This document shows positions 46,046 through 58,400 of a DNA stretch of 64,000 nt, piece by piece. Position numbers and translations under genes: made by a program. The DNA lies in NCBI GenBank assembly GCA_038373885.1, contig JAWZYV010012396.1:1302001-1366000 (forward strand). Reading direction: 5' to 3'. Within the stretch, counting starts at the first letter, position 1. Each line of letters opens with the position of its first letter. Source of the stretch: Cheiracanthium punctorium (Eukaryota > Arthropoda > Arachnida > Araneae > Cheiracanthiidae). Below the pieces are notes generated by a model that saw nothing but the letters and a program-made list of their open reading frames with translations, did not search any database and had not been told where the DNA came from.

Positions 46046-46320
46046 ATCGCCTTCTGCACCGTAAAAACGATTGCCTTGAAATTCAGTATGCATGATTATT
46101 GAACACAATATAACGCGATATCCATTTTGCTATATCTCTTTATTACAATAAATAGTAATCACAAAAAATATTAATATCAAAAAGTCCATTCATTCCCGTG
46201 CGAAGAACGGGTACTTCAGCTAGTACGAGATATAACTAATAATAATACGAGAATGACATTGCAATCATGTGTACAACGAAGGTCCCAATTGCTTATAATA
46301 TTCCCCTAGCAATGACTTAA

Positions 46321-46560
46321 TCCGACCAGTGGCCGAGCGCTCAGCGCTCTGAACTGAGAGACGGAAGGTTTCTGGTTCAAAACAGGTCGCGTCCGCCGAC
46401 CTAACCGTTCGGAAAATAAAACTGTACTCGCAACATGCATATGTTGGGAAACATATATGGCTGGTTTCCTCCAAACCGTAGCGTAAATACCGGTTACGAC
46501 CCCTACGGAGGACAACCCCACCCCTTGACCTAGATCCCATATGTGGAGACTAGAAACAGG
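46321..46560 (+). repeat. tRNA-derived SINE
   Basis: The head reads AGTGGCCGAGCGCTCAGCG (A-box, tRNA-Ser/Leu-like), then an anticodon-like arm CTGAACTGAGAG, then AAGGTTTCTGGTTCAAAACAG (B-box with T-loop). The body continues to about 46560. It lies inside Helitron sequence. The minus-strand ORFs of 71 and 91 codons here are shadows of the SINE. Confidence 0.65.
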
Positions 46561-46939
46561 ATAGTCTCCAGATTTGTAGAGAGTTCAATTTAACGCCCAG
46601 CGTCGTGTGCAACTTATAGAAGCAGTTCTACGATACCGGATCCATCGAGAAAAAGCCTGGGCAAGGTTATCTAAGAGAAGCTGCTTCTTTTTTTATCTCA
46701 GTGACATTGACGTAGTTTTTGTGCCATCATGTTGCAGTCATCTCAGATTTGCACTCATGACGTCAACGTTTCATCACGATTTAAGTAATTTTTTACTTTT
46801 ATAGATTCCGCATCAATGGGCTTAATTCGAATTATATGTATAAGGAAAATGTTCTTTTCCTACTGTTCGGAGAACGGGTACGCAGCTAGTAAAATATAAA
46901 AACATTCATTAAAAGCGTAAAAGATGGAGTATCGCGTAA

Positions 46940-47545
46940 AATCGTGTTGTAAAGTGCAATGGAATTTTAATTCTAAAATATTAAATTTTTTTCATGTAAT
47001 AAAATCTGCTACATTTTGCAAAAGTTGTGCAAGAACGTCATCATGTTTTATTTCAAGAAAAACATGCAAAATTCATTTTGTAATTGCAAAAAACGGGAAT
47101 CTATCAATTTACCATAGATTCCCGTACGCCCCCCGATTACCAGCAATTAAGTAATCTTAAAATTAAGAAAACCGTGGGAAATGAATGGTAAATTTCAAGA
47201 GATTATTTTTGAAAACAAAATATGAGCCATGATTTGTTAAAATAAAAAGAATTAATTTCAAAATTCATTGAAAAGTGTAAAAATTGGCAAGTATGAAGTA
47301 TTTTGAAAGTATATTTAAGCTGTCAATGATTTTACTCTTTCTTCAAGCGTTGAAAATCCGAAAGTGTGGCAGGAATTTGTATTTTAAAATAACAAGTTTT
47401 TTCATTTAATAAAATCTACACTTTTACAAATTTTTTTTAAAGACCCTCAAGCTTTATTTCAACAAAAACACGAAAAATTCAAGTTTTTTAATCGCAAAAT
47501 AACAGGAATCGATCAATTTACCAACAAATTTTCCATATCACGTAA
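46940..47545. repeat. Diverged tandem duplication, about 400-bp spacing
   Basis: 46945-47125 and 47350-47540 share TTTTTTCATxTAATAAAATCT, TTTATTTCAA(G/C)AAAAAC, AAAAATTCA, TTTTAATCGCAAA/TTGTAATTGCAAA and GGAATC(T/G)ATCAATTTACCA. Non-coding. Confidence 0.55.
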
Positions 47546-47765
47546 ATTCTAGGATTCGACATTTCGTTTGATTCAAATTTTTATTGTATTCGGCGTCATC
47601 TGCAATTTTTCTTCAATATGTATGCAGAGGCCTCCAACTAGGGGAGGGCAATGTGCTTGCAGGTATCGTTCTGTTACATCAAAATAGAAAGAAGGGGGAG
47701 ATGTAAGAGGCATGAAGTCTTAATATTTGTTGCTGTGTAGCAATTTGTAATTATATAAACACAAC

Positions 47766-48371
47766 TTAACACACTTCAGAGATTGTAAAGAATTTGCCCC
47801 AGCCCGCTTGCCCAAATTTTGAATTTCCCAATTGATTAATCCAAATTAATCTCAACAGCTCTGCAACCGGGCATTTTCGCATTGTCAATTGGGCTTTTGC
47901 TGAGCATGTAGTAGAGTGAAAATAAACATCTTGGGGGGCACGTGCAGGCGACGAAAGACTTGCACTCACAATCGCCGATTTCAATTTTGTGGAGTGGCCG
48001 CAAAACAGACACAAATTTTGTTTGTATCAACAGTTTTCACCTCTTTCTCCACCTAAAATTGTTCTACAGCAGAGCTGTTGCCAATTTGGCCACGCTCTTC
48101 TTTGGGAGATGAGAGATTTCCAAACGCTTACCGAAAATTTTATATTTTCAAGCATAGTTCCCGACGTGAAAAAATTCAAATGCATTTCCCGACTGCTGAA
48201 CACCCTGCGAAATCTGATTTTCAAATTAGTCGCCTGGAGTAAGGTGCAAATAGCCAAAAATTTGAAAATAGTATGGAAATGACGTTTTTCATTCAAAAAA
48301 AGTCGCCCAAGTTGCTTTAGCTTTAAATTAGTTGCAAAAGTCGCCTGTTTAGTCGCCGGTGGACATCCTGA
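47766..48371. repeat. Dispersed repeat ending GGTGGACATCCTG
   Basis: 48200-48371 is collinear with 53125-53280 (AATCTGATTTTCAAAT, CCTGGAGTAAGGT, AGCCAAAAA, GGTGGACA(T/C)CCTG). 47970-48075 is collinear with 56150-56270 (ATTTCxATTTxxxGAG, GGCxGCAAAACAGAxxCAAA). The left end was not found. The ORFs on both strands here lie in repeat sequence. Confidence 0.6.
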
Positions 48372-48419
48372 GATAAACCTGCGTCATGAAACTTATAAAA
48401 CTTTTTTAAAAACTGAAAA

Positions 48420-49620
48420 TTTTACAATGCAATTACATGTTTAATTTATTTTTTCTGAAAATCATAAAAGCACGATTCTTTCATTTTTTTTTCAGTGTGT
48501 AGTATAATTTATAAAGAATCGTCCTAAATTTTCTTGATACAGTTACTGTAATTTGTGTACCAAGACCATGAAACAAATTTTGTTTTTTCAACATACACAT
48601 TTAACCTTTTTTGGACGGGCAACACATATACACGCATTCAACAAAAATTTGCTGCAAAGGGCACTAAACATGAATCATTTTGCCATAGAACATGGTGAAT
48701 GCATATGTATGCTTTTAAGTGGAACGTTTGCATTTTCAGTAAAAAGTGTTTCTATTTTCCTAAAACCATCTTTAAAGTTTACTAACGGTTTTTTGGATAC
48801 CACTAGTCTTCAGAAATACTTTTTTTTTTAAATTTCTTTTTTCTAGCGGAGAAGTCTGTTCACATTACCAAAGTGTTTTGGTAATGTAAACAAAGGCATA
48901 TACTGTTGATTGCACTGTCCAGTCCATTCTTTTCCAGTTGGCAGCTTCTTTTGCTTTTTATTTTTAAGAAGGATGGGGGATATTTGTTTTATAATTGTAT
49001 TTTTATAGTCTGGGACCAGAAAGTTAGAGCAAATGAGGTGAAAATATGGCTAAAAGAAAAGGGCTAATTCAGGAAAACATTTTGTCTCTATTGGAGCAAT
49101 AAGATATACTAATTAAAGTACAGCGAATAGTATAAATTTCTTGGACTTCATCTTATTCTGTTGTAGATGAATTGAATGATGATCATAATGGCACAGGTTT
49201 TTAACGGTGTAGCTCATAAAAACTATGTGATTTTGATACATAAATACGAATAAACTAATTATGTAATGCACTTCAAAATATTTAGAATGTCTCTCTACTA
49301 GCTGCATTGTACACTGTAATAAACGATAAACTTGTTTCAATAGTGAAACTATCAGAAAAAATTCTTAAAAATAAAAAATTTAGCAGGATATGCCACTTTT
49401 CGAAATTTTTTTGCCATGCAATTCCATGTTGAAGAATTTTTTTCGAAAGTTTTATAAAAGACAATGTTGTTTCATTTATTGCGATGTGTAATACAGCTTA
49501 GAAAGAATCATCCTGAATTTTTTCGAGCCCCGGGTGCAATTAGCTTATTCTGATTTGTGTACTTAGACCGTGAGGAAGATTTTATTTTTTTGAACTACAC
49601 CCTTAAAGTGTCAGCACCAC
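48420..49620. repeat. Direct duplication of a 200-bp segment
   Basis: About 48430-48660 and 49400-49620 share ATGCAATT(A/C)CATGTT, TTTATAAAGAATC/TTAGAAAGAATC, ATCCTGAATTTT/GTCCTAAATTTT, ATTTGTGTAC and GACC(A/G)TGA. The 740 bp between are unannotated. The 92-codon ORF at 48553 has no recognised features. Confidence 0.5.
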
Positions 49621-50382
49621 CAGTATCACCTACAAAAGGGCTTATAATGTAATTTTAAAGTTTCGTGCTTTTAAACTGTACATAAATATTCTGTTTAAAT
49701 ATAAATTCTCATTACATTTTTTTAAAAGTTAAATTAAACTAGGTTAAATATTAAACTCTACCCTAGTTTATCAAAGGGAATATATTTTTTTTTTCAAACA
49801 GAACTAATTTTTATACAATCTCTTTCACTTTTAATGTTGAATATAGCATGCAATATGATTTTGAAGGCTTTCATGCAGAACAGGTTTAGCGGCGAAAAAT
49901 CTCCTGTTCATCAGGGTAATTCATGCAGCAGTGCTTTTCATCCTGGAAGTAACGTCTATAAAATCTGGCAACCATCCAGAAAGGATTAATATCTTAGTTA
50001 ATGTAAATTACAACAAATTAAAAGTTTTTTAGTTGCCAGAATAAAACATTAGTGGTGGTGAGAGGGCAGAATGCAGAACAAGCAATGACAATGGTCATGA
50101 ATGGTATCACAAAAAAGCACGTATGCATGGAATTTAATTTTATGGGTTTTAAAGATAGTTGTTTTAACCCGCAAGTGCTCGCACTGGGGTAAATCTAACT
50201 CCAGGAATATTTTCTTCATAAAGGGAGAAATTTTTTGAGAATAATTGTCCTGTGTCTTTCAAAGTCAAGGTCTAGATGGGGTGGGTGAAGTAATGTTGTT
50301 TCTTTGTTATCTGGGAAGGGAGTAAATACGACTCGGGGATTTAATACTCCTGTGCGAGTAGCAACATTTCATTATGTTGTTA
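49621..50382. other. Unannotated AT-rich DNA
   Basis: No gene-like ORF, RNA gene or repeat edge seen. Confidence 0.4.
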
Positions 50383-50390
50383 ACATATAC

Positions 50391-51320
50391 TAGGGATGCA
50401 CCGAATATTCGGTTGGTATTCGGCAGACAAACCGAATATTCGGTTCGGCCGAATACTTAAATATTCAGCAACTGAATAGTAAACAAATTGAAGTATTTAC
50501 CAATTGGTAAACAAATACATATTTTTTATATCATGAATGAAAGATACAATACAGTACCATAGTACTAAATTGATTCATGTTGTTACTTACTAATATCACA
50601 TGTGAATAAGCATTAGAGACCCTTAGAAAGTCTTCCTATCAAGGCCATCCTTGGCAGATAGCCCGAACATAGTGTTCCACAATCACACAAAAACTAATAT
50701 CACAATGAAATTAGTTTTAATGTAAGAGAAAACACTCGGATGTTAAATTTGAAACAGTAACCAGAAAAAAAAAATTCATAACATTAAGTGTTCATAAATA
50801 TGTAAAGTCAATTAACTGCTAATTTTTTTAGTAAAATGTGCAGGTAAAAAAAATTAGCTGCATTTCACTAATATTTAAAAAAGTTATTAATAATATATAA
50901 AGGAAACACACTTGGATATTAAATTTTGCAGCATTTTAATTTTTGAAGTTTTACACCATATGAAATATTAAAATAAATAAAAACTTTGTGAAAAAATAAA
51001 CACACATAAAAGGTTACTTATAAGGCGTAACAATCATTTCGACCAAAAAATTCTTTTGGTCTTCATTAGGCAAGCCCTTCCGTCTTACTGAGCAGCGGGA
51101 ACTGTTTTATTTCACAAAGTTTTTATTTATTTTATCATTTAACACCAGTATTTTGAGTGTTTTTTCATATGAAATATTGTTTAAGAAAAAACTAATTAAA
51201 TTAATCATTGCAATTAAAGTTTAGTAATGGCTTAATAAATTTTAACCAAGTATTCGGCTGAATATTTGATTAGAATTTTAACCGAATATTCGGTAAAATA
51301 TGGTATTCGGTGCATCCCCA
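50391..51320. mobile_element. hAT-type element with GGGATGCACCGAATATTCGG ends and 8-bp target duplication
   Basis: The left end TAGGGATGCACCGAATATTC and the right end (reverse complement) TGGGGATGCACCGAATAC are inverted, and further CCGAATATTCGGT words lie inside both ends. The perfect direct repeat ACATATAC flanks it at 50383-50390 and 51321-51328. 930 bp, no transposase. At 50940-51175 it contains an internal inverted repeat (AAATAAATAAAAACTTTGTG and its complement) around a more G/C-rich core, which may be a second element nested inside. Confidence 0.92.
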
Positions 51321-51328
51321 ACATATAC

Positions 51329-52509
51329 TAAACTTAAATCAACATATCATTTCTGGTATGTATTGACAAAAGGCTATTAGGTGAAACTAATACCAATAAT
51401 TAGTGTTTTTAGGTATAAAATATATCATATGGCATTTTTTCTCAAAAGAATATGATATTTACAGAAACTGCTAGAAAAATATCTAAATGTGAAAAGTGCA
51501 ATTTCCACAATAAAACGTTGTCAAAGTGATGCATTTTACGATGTAAGTTCACAATTTGTTTTTACAAACATTTTTAGCGAAAAATATAACATGAGACAAA
51601 ACGAGATAAGATTTACCCCATGTGAGTTCTTACATGAGTAAACACAAGTGCTCACGGGTTAATCATTGAGTAGTCGTCATATGAAAATAAATTTAGATAG
51701 GGTGGTTTCTCTGAACACTTCTTTATACAAGGAAGTAAAAATTCTTATCCTCTCCCATTTAAAAAAAAATTGCTTAAAAAGAAAATTTAGCCCAAATTCC
51801 AAAATATTACTGCAAAGATTTATTTTACTTGGAAACACAGAAAACTAAATCGTTTCTGCAGCTTTCATAAACTCACTCATGAACTTATTCCTGAAAATAA
51901 AATAAAGAAGACTTTCACATACAGTTAATATATCTTTAATGACAACTGTCAACAGATGACGTTAAGTTACAAATATTTATACATTACACATACAAATTTC
52001 TTTATATTTCTAGTTTTGATTAGGACAGTGAAGACAACACTGTTATTGCTTTAATGGGTACAGAGAATATTTGACATCACACACATGACAAAGCAATGAC
52101 AGCATACTTAAGCTGAAAGGGAAAGGCACACCAGAGAGATCCCAACTGAGGAAACTAAAAAAAAATGTGTTTGGTTTTTCTTCCTTCTTTTCAATGAAGA
52201 TGCTAAAACGGAGATACTCATATAAAACTAAAAAATTGATAAAGTTTTACTGGCCTTATTCTGAAGTATCCATACACTATCAAGTAAGTAGCTAAATTAC
52301 TGCAAAGTGAAATTTGCTATGTTCATGCCTGAATCAGTGGATAAACTCTTTGACTTACAATACAAGATAGCAATTTGAAAGTAATAGAGGGGGGGGGGGG
52401 AAGTAGACAAATCTACAAATTAAAAGAGGCTGCAAATTTTTACCCAATAATTTGAGTTAAATCTTTGTTATAAATTCACTTTTAACCGAGAGTGGGCCAG
52501 GATCAGTAA
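51329..52509. other. Unannotated AT-rich DNA
   Basis: No gene supported. A G-run of about 11 lies near 52390. ORFs are short and featureless. Confidence 0.4.
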
Positions 52510-52635
52510 TAGGGCTGGGTAGCAGGACCCTTGTTCAGTGCTGTATTTTAGATCAAATTTATAAAATACTTTTTTAATTAGCCAAAAAAGAAAAAAAAAA
52601 GACGGCAGAGGTAGCCAACTGCTGAGCCAGCCCTA
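52510..52635. mobile_element. Small inverted-repeat MITE
   Basis: TAGGGCTGGGTAGCAGGACC on the left pairs with TCTAGGGCTGGCTCAGCAG read from the right. About 126 bp, non-coding. No clear duplication. Confidence 0.45.
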
Positions 52636-52798
52636 GAATGGGCATCACGAATGTCTGCAGTAGACTGTAATATGGAAATTCTATTGCCAATTTATTTATG
52701 AATTTAATACCCTACCATCAGATATTTATAGTCAATTCAAAATTTTTGCACATAATTTATTCTTTAAAATACAAACTTTCTTTTCATGGTGCACTTTG

Positions 52799-53280
52799 CA
52801 GGATGTCCACCAATGTCAGGAAGCACAAATAGTATCATTAGTCACCTCACAGACATAAAAAATGTCACCAGTTTAGTAGCCATTTTCTTAATTTGAAAGT
52901 AATAATGTATTAATGTAAATGATTTTGTAGTTAAGAAAAAGACATACATCATTCAGCTTCATTTAAGAATTAATGAATAAAATGATAAATTAAAAAACTT
53001 CATGTGTTGTATAACAGAGCATACAGTACACTTATTTTATAGCACAATTAAAAAAAATCAAAAACATTACAATGTTTGATGAACAACCCATAGCAATTTT
53101 GAAAAGAAAAGGGATCTGATAAAGACCAAATCTGATTTTCAAATGAGTTGCCTGGAGTAAGGTACAAGTAGCCAAAAACTTGAAAATAATGAAAATGACT
53201 TTTTTTAATCAGAAAAGTTGCCTAATCTTTAATTAAATTAGTAGCAAAAGTCGGCTTTTTAGTCTCTGGTGGACACCCTG
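52799..53280. mobile_element. hAT-like MITE with CAGGATGTCCACC ends
   Basis: The left end CAGGATGTCCACC and the right end (reverse complement) CAGGGTGTCCACCAGAGAC are inverted. ACTTTGCA occurs at 52793-52800 and again at 53281-53288; because the first two element bases are CA, the true duplication is 6 or 8 bp. The right part is shared with 48200-48371. No transposase. Confidence 0.78.
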
Positions 53281-53288
53281 ACTTTGCA

Positions 53289-55047
53289 ATGTTTCAATAA
53301 AACTCTTACTAAAGTCAAGAGTTTTATTTAAATATACATGTTCATCTTTTGGTTGCTCTCTCTATATAAAGAAAAAGCCAAAATTATCAGGACATATACC
53401 CATGTTCAAAGCAAGATTTATGACTTCCAAAATTAAACTAAAAGGTCCAGGTGCTAAATATTTTAGTCTTATTATTACCAAAAGTCTTGTACCAAGATAC
53501 CTGGAAACTGAAATAAAATAATAATATATACAGAAAAAAAAAAAATGTGTCTACTGAATGATGATTGTATAATTTAGCTAAATTTGGAATTACAAATAAA
53601 ATTGCAACAAAAATTTTAAAAGCATTGATGTTTCTGTGCCATAAAATAATTTATTACTTTACTTATGTATAAGTCAAAAAAGGAAAGCTATGTATGATTT
53701 ACATAGAAAGAGAATGAATGAACTTTTCTATTTGAATTCTTATTCATCATTTGGTTTTTATGGTAAAATTTAGTCACTATTCACATAGACACACATTTTA
53801 AGGGTAAATTAATATTGTAAATTACTGAAATTACTTTTCAGTTCATAAGCACAAAATCTCATAATTATTACACTGTCCTTCCATAGTAACTTAATAAAAA
53901 CACAATACAAAATCTTTCAACATGGCTATAGCACTTTTTAAAATTAAAGCTTTTTTATATAAAATGTGAAATGCATGAGTCTACAAGTAAAAGTTTTTTT
54001 GGAGTGCATTAAAATAAAAAGAAAACTTTTTTAGGATATCCATCCCTTGGTCAAACACACAATATTATTCATTTACTTTATAATCTTGTGCAAAATCTGA
54101 AAGGGAAATCTATCAAAGAAAGTACTAAATTGTTTTAAGCTATTTAAAATAATTCTCTTAAATTTTAATGTGTTACAAAAGAAGAACTACTACAGTTCAA
54201 CACATCAACTCTTTCACAATCAAGATGAATTTGTCCCTTTTAAAAGTTTTGCACAAATTGTATGGGTTTCATAAATACTTAGCAACTGGGGAGTTTCAAA
54301 ACTTAATTGAAACTATGTAGTTTAAAACTTACTTTAAAAATTCTCCAAGCTCTGAATGGACCAGAGATTTTTAATTTTTTCTTGCTGAATTTTATCAGAT
54401 TAATACATGAAAGTACGTATTTTACTATTTTAAAAATGCTGCTTGTCAACAACCAGCTACCGATAATGCATACTTCTAATATGCAAAATTTGAATGCAAT
54501 AACTTTGAGAAACAATGTAATAAATTCTAGATAATACCAATTCTATAAATGGTTAAAAAAAAAAAAACTTTGAAATCTATTCAAAGTCTTAATTTTTCAA
54601 ATTGCACTCTTTCCCCTTGATTGTTCCAAATCAAACATATTCAGAAATAAAAGAATTATTTAAAAAAAAATCTGTACTAAGCATTTGAACAGAGTGTACT
54701 AAAAAACTCAATTTTCTATGTCCACCACACTGCAATTTATGCTGGAATTATAAACTGTATGAAGAAACTATACTGCCAACAATAAATATCCATACTTAAA
54801 GCATAAGCTATCAAATATGTCACACAAGCTACAACATAAAATATTTTTGGTATATGACTCTTTCTTTTTTCCTGTACAGATGAGGTATTCACAAAATGCA
54901 ACTCTGGCACATTTTCAACTCCTACTACACAAACCTGCAAAGCTTAAAATCAGAATATTTACATCACTGAATTTTTATTTTAAAAACTACTTAAGTTCAC
55001 GGCAGCTTTGTGCAATAGATTTTGCATTACAATTAATGACTTATGTG
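53289..55047 (-). other. Downstream flank / probable 3' UTR of the RhoGAP gene
   Basis: No recognised repeat and no coding frame. AT-rich with many A-runs. On the minus strand an AATAAA lies at 54974-54979, about 70 bases after the stop, and others occur further down, so the length of the 3' UTR cannot be fixed by eye. Confidence 0.35.
54974..54979 (-). terminator. Candidate polyadenylation signal AATAAA
   Basis: First AATAAA (TTTATT on the plus strand) after the stop codon at 55048-55050 of the RhoGAP gene. Position is plausible, but AT-rich DNA gives this hexamer often. Confidence 0.3.
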
Positions 55048-55435
55048 CTACACAAAACGAGGCTGTCGATTTGGTGATAGCTTGTTATCACTAGTGCGTG
55101 AAGTCCTATCCGCTTGGTTATCAGATACATAACTACCCACAATTGATGTAGAATCTATGTTCCTTTTACTTACAACACATGAAGACGATGCACTATCAGA
55201 GTCCATAACTAGAGCACTTCTGTCAAAATTTTGCATCACATGTTTCACCGATATAATTTCTGCACTTTTACGGCCACCTTGTTCTAATCGCTCAAAATGT
55301 TCTGTCCTGCTCGATAAGAATGCTTGAGATTCTAGCACATTTTCACATTCGGATAATCTGGCCGCCAATGATTCACTGGGGTTTTTGGTAGAGCTAGTTT
55401 CCATCTTCACTGCGTACACAGATTCTGTATTTGAG
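55048..55435 (-). CDS. RhoGAP gene terminal exon f
   Basis: 388 nt after the acceptor AAATCTCTGCAG. Encodes SNTESVYAVKMETSSTKNPS, a possibly helical stretch with LAARLSECENVLESQAFLS, then a Ser-rich end and the C-terminus SPNRQPRFV before TAG at 55048. The last exon of the gene. Confidence 0.87.
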
Positions 55436-58400
55436 CTGCAGAGATTTTAAAAAAATGAGAAAAAAATATTAGCAAAATTTTTTTTTAAATTGTCAATAAA
55501 ACAATCAGATAAAATAGCAAACTTGTCAGGAGCATTTAATAATACTAAAACTTCTTGTTTATGAACCATAGATACCATTATTTCCTGAGCGACATACATT
55601 TTTTTTTAAATGTGAACTTTCCATTCAAAAATTTTGTTACTTTATCTAAATCAATTGTTTTTATAAAAACAGTATAAATATGTTTTTTTAATAATTATAA
55701 ACAATCAATTAAGGAACAAGGGTGAAACTGACCTACACTCAAAACCCCTGAATTTTCTTTTCCGGGTTAGTACAGGTGAGGGAGGAGTTGGGTGGACAAT
55801 ATGCAAAGTTCGTCTAAAGCCATATAAATCTGCTTTTATGATTAAATAATAATGCTTATTATAGTCTTAAAAGTATATCGTCAGTGTCACATAGTGCATG
55901 CTGACAATGATTTTTCTAAAGTGTCAAAAGGTCTCAATAATTTGTTGTGTAGTACTTCACCAAGTACATAATTGTATCACAAATGATTTTACAAAACTGT
56001 ATGTATCTAAAATAAGAATTTGCTCCTCTTGACAAAGTTTTGAATTTTGTAACAGACGGTATCTGTAACTCGCACAGGCAGGGTGCATGATGCAGTGAAA
56101 ACGTATATCCTAGGCATGTGTTTCTGGCCACATGCTGATGACAAAGGATAATAATCTTGCAATTGCTGATTTCTATTTGCAGAGGCGGCAAAACAGATCC
56201 AAATTTCGTTTGTATTGTTTCCTGTTCCCACCCCCCACTTTTAACACCACCCAAAATTATTCTGAGACATCACGTGGTCGATCTGGGGATGTTCTGCTTT
56301 GCTTGAAAGTGCAGGCATGAAAGTGCAAATTGGCAGAACAGCCTGAACTTTGCAAGCGATGCAAAACTATCTCATTAACATACAATTACTACATTACCGG
56401 CTATTAATATCTTATATATTCGTTATTTAACTAATATAAATGAATAGAGTAGAACTTATATAAAAAAAATTTCCGTCTTTTGACGGAAAACTTTCATGCC
56501 TGTTTAAGTTCGGTACCCATCTCCAGTATTGGGCTCTAGCTTACAAAAAAGTTAAGTTTTGGTGATGCACAGACCATTTTATAGTCACCAGGAATAATTC
56601 CACAGTCGTCACTGTTGATCTGGTGATTGCTAATATACAGCTTTATGAAACAGTTGCCATGTAAGTGAAATAATCAAACAAAAACAATGCATTTAGATTT
56701 AAAATAATAATTTTTTTTTTTTTAAATTTCAAGGGTTTTTTTGGAAGTGAAGAAAAGCTTTTAAAAAAATTGCAGAAAATGGAGGTTTGTTGAAAAGACA
56801 AAAAAGCAGAAATCAGCCTAAAGGCAGAAGATTTTCATCCCTGTTAGTGGAAAGTCCCTTTCAGTAATGTTTTACCGCATTTATAAATGTAAGAATACAT
56901 TCAGTACACAAAAAGCAAGTGTTCCATTTTTGAAGATATACTAATCTAACTACAGAAACATGTGCACAAATTAAAACAAAGCAAACAAAAAGCTATTTTT
57001 AGAGTATAAAAGCTGACCTTAATCTGTCTTCTTTTCCGCAGGCAGCATTAGAAGAAAAGGAGTCGGCAGTAGATGCATAAGAAATACTAGATCCTCTAAG
57101 TTTACCAGAATGTCCTGCAGGCAAAATGCAACATCAACAGCTGTTATGTTCATTCATATTTAATACAAAGCATACAGAGCATTAATTTTTCACTTAAGCT
57201 GTGAAATGAGCTAGTAATAAAGTTCCACATACATTTGAAGGGGGAGGTGGGGTAGGTTTCAAATTTTTCGCAAAGCAAAGCATGCTTGTAGGGAACTGGA
57301 ATATTTATATATTCATACTTTTGTTATTCTTTACAATAATTTGCCTGTTTAAAAAAACTTGAAAAAGATTACAAAGCAACAAATGTATTTGCAAGCGCTT
57401 TTATAACTTTTTTAAAAATCTCTAACTACCACAAATACCATTTCAACAACTTAAATTTTATACTTAACTTTATTTATAAAGCTTATCAGCTAATAATAAT
57501 TCTTTAAGAGAGAAAAATGTTAATATGAAGAAAAAAAAAAAATCACATAATTTCAAATTGTTTTATTTTAATAATACAAGAACAGATATCCCTTTTCCAA
57601 TGTTTGTAGATTCAAAACACATGATGTCAGTTTCAAACAGCAAAATAGGAGTCAGAAACTAATAAACTCATGCTTTAACCTATATTATCTAAATCAAACT
57701 CTTTTTTTTTTTTTTTCAGGCTACAAATGAGATTTTAAAGTTAATTCCAATATTCACGTTTTTGGCCATTTAGCACCTGAGATGCCAGTCAAATTTTCTT
57801 TGGGCCTTTCGCCATGTAGGCCAGCTAAACCTTTCTGAGAGGTTTATCTCGTCATCCGTTTTATTTGATTTCATTAAGTATGATGATGAAACAAAAATTT
57901 ATTTACATTATGTTTCAAAAAACATTTACATATTTACAGCCAACCTTATTAGCACAATAAGTGGAACTTTGGGTGACAATAAGGGTTTATAAAAACCAAG
58001 AATGTAGCTTAACACACATGCTAAACTAAACTAAAATTAATTTATTTAAGAATTTGTTATCAGCAAAAATTTATGACAACAGTGTTATATCAAGTGCTAA
58101 TATTTTAAGTAAAAGAATAAATGCATTAAAGAAAAGATTAAATATACTTCTGATAAAACGAAGCAGAGAATAAATTATGGAAATGGAAGATCTTTCTTAA
58201 AATTTAAAATGTCAAAACATAAAATGCAGAAAAGGGACATAAAAATGCCACCATGCTTATATAATCCAGCATGCTTTAATGTCGCCTTGCAATCAGACAC
58301 AGCATGCATCATGCAAACAAATCTCAATTACCTAGGCAATGGGAACAGGAATCTGAATCTCTTTTGCACTCAACATCACCACACTCACTGAAAGAGGAAG

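Larger units (their letters stand above)
43023..46223 (+). mobile_element. Nested Helitron insertion with two 5' heads and one 3' end
   Basis: Starts TCTTATAAATAAAAATGAAA at 43023 after an A, and ends CCCGTGCGAAGAACGGG then TACTTCAGCTAG at 46223 before a T. A second nearly identical head begins at 44121, also after an A. Sequence after both heads is shared (GACCT(A/G)TCAGCCTGAAATTTT, GTAACCCCTGTAGTG in one and TTAACCCCTGTAGTG in the other, TGGTTGCCAT(A/G)TGTGGCGATT) and is related to 41270-42170. Only one 3' end is visible, so one copy probably lost its tail or the heads were duplicated. The 3' third is the subrepeat block at 45312-46045. Confidence 0.65.
41191..46889 (+). mobile_element. Helitron carrying nested Helitrons and a SINE
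   Basis: Begins TCTATACTATTAAAATCTG at 41191, immediately after the CTAG end of the previous Helitron, and ends CTGTTCGGAGAACGGG then TACGCAGCTAG at 46889, followed by T. Its 3' half (42840-43020 and 46224-46889) is collinear with 38610-41190, showing that 43023-46223 is an insertion. That 41191 and 46889 are the two ends of one element is inference from order and from the absence of other ends between. No transposase frame. Confidence 0.55.

Noticed and set aside
46265..46540. 91-codon minus-strand ORF with Arg-rich start
   Set aside because: It is the complement of a tRNA-derived SINE.
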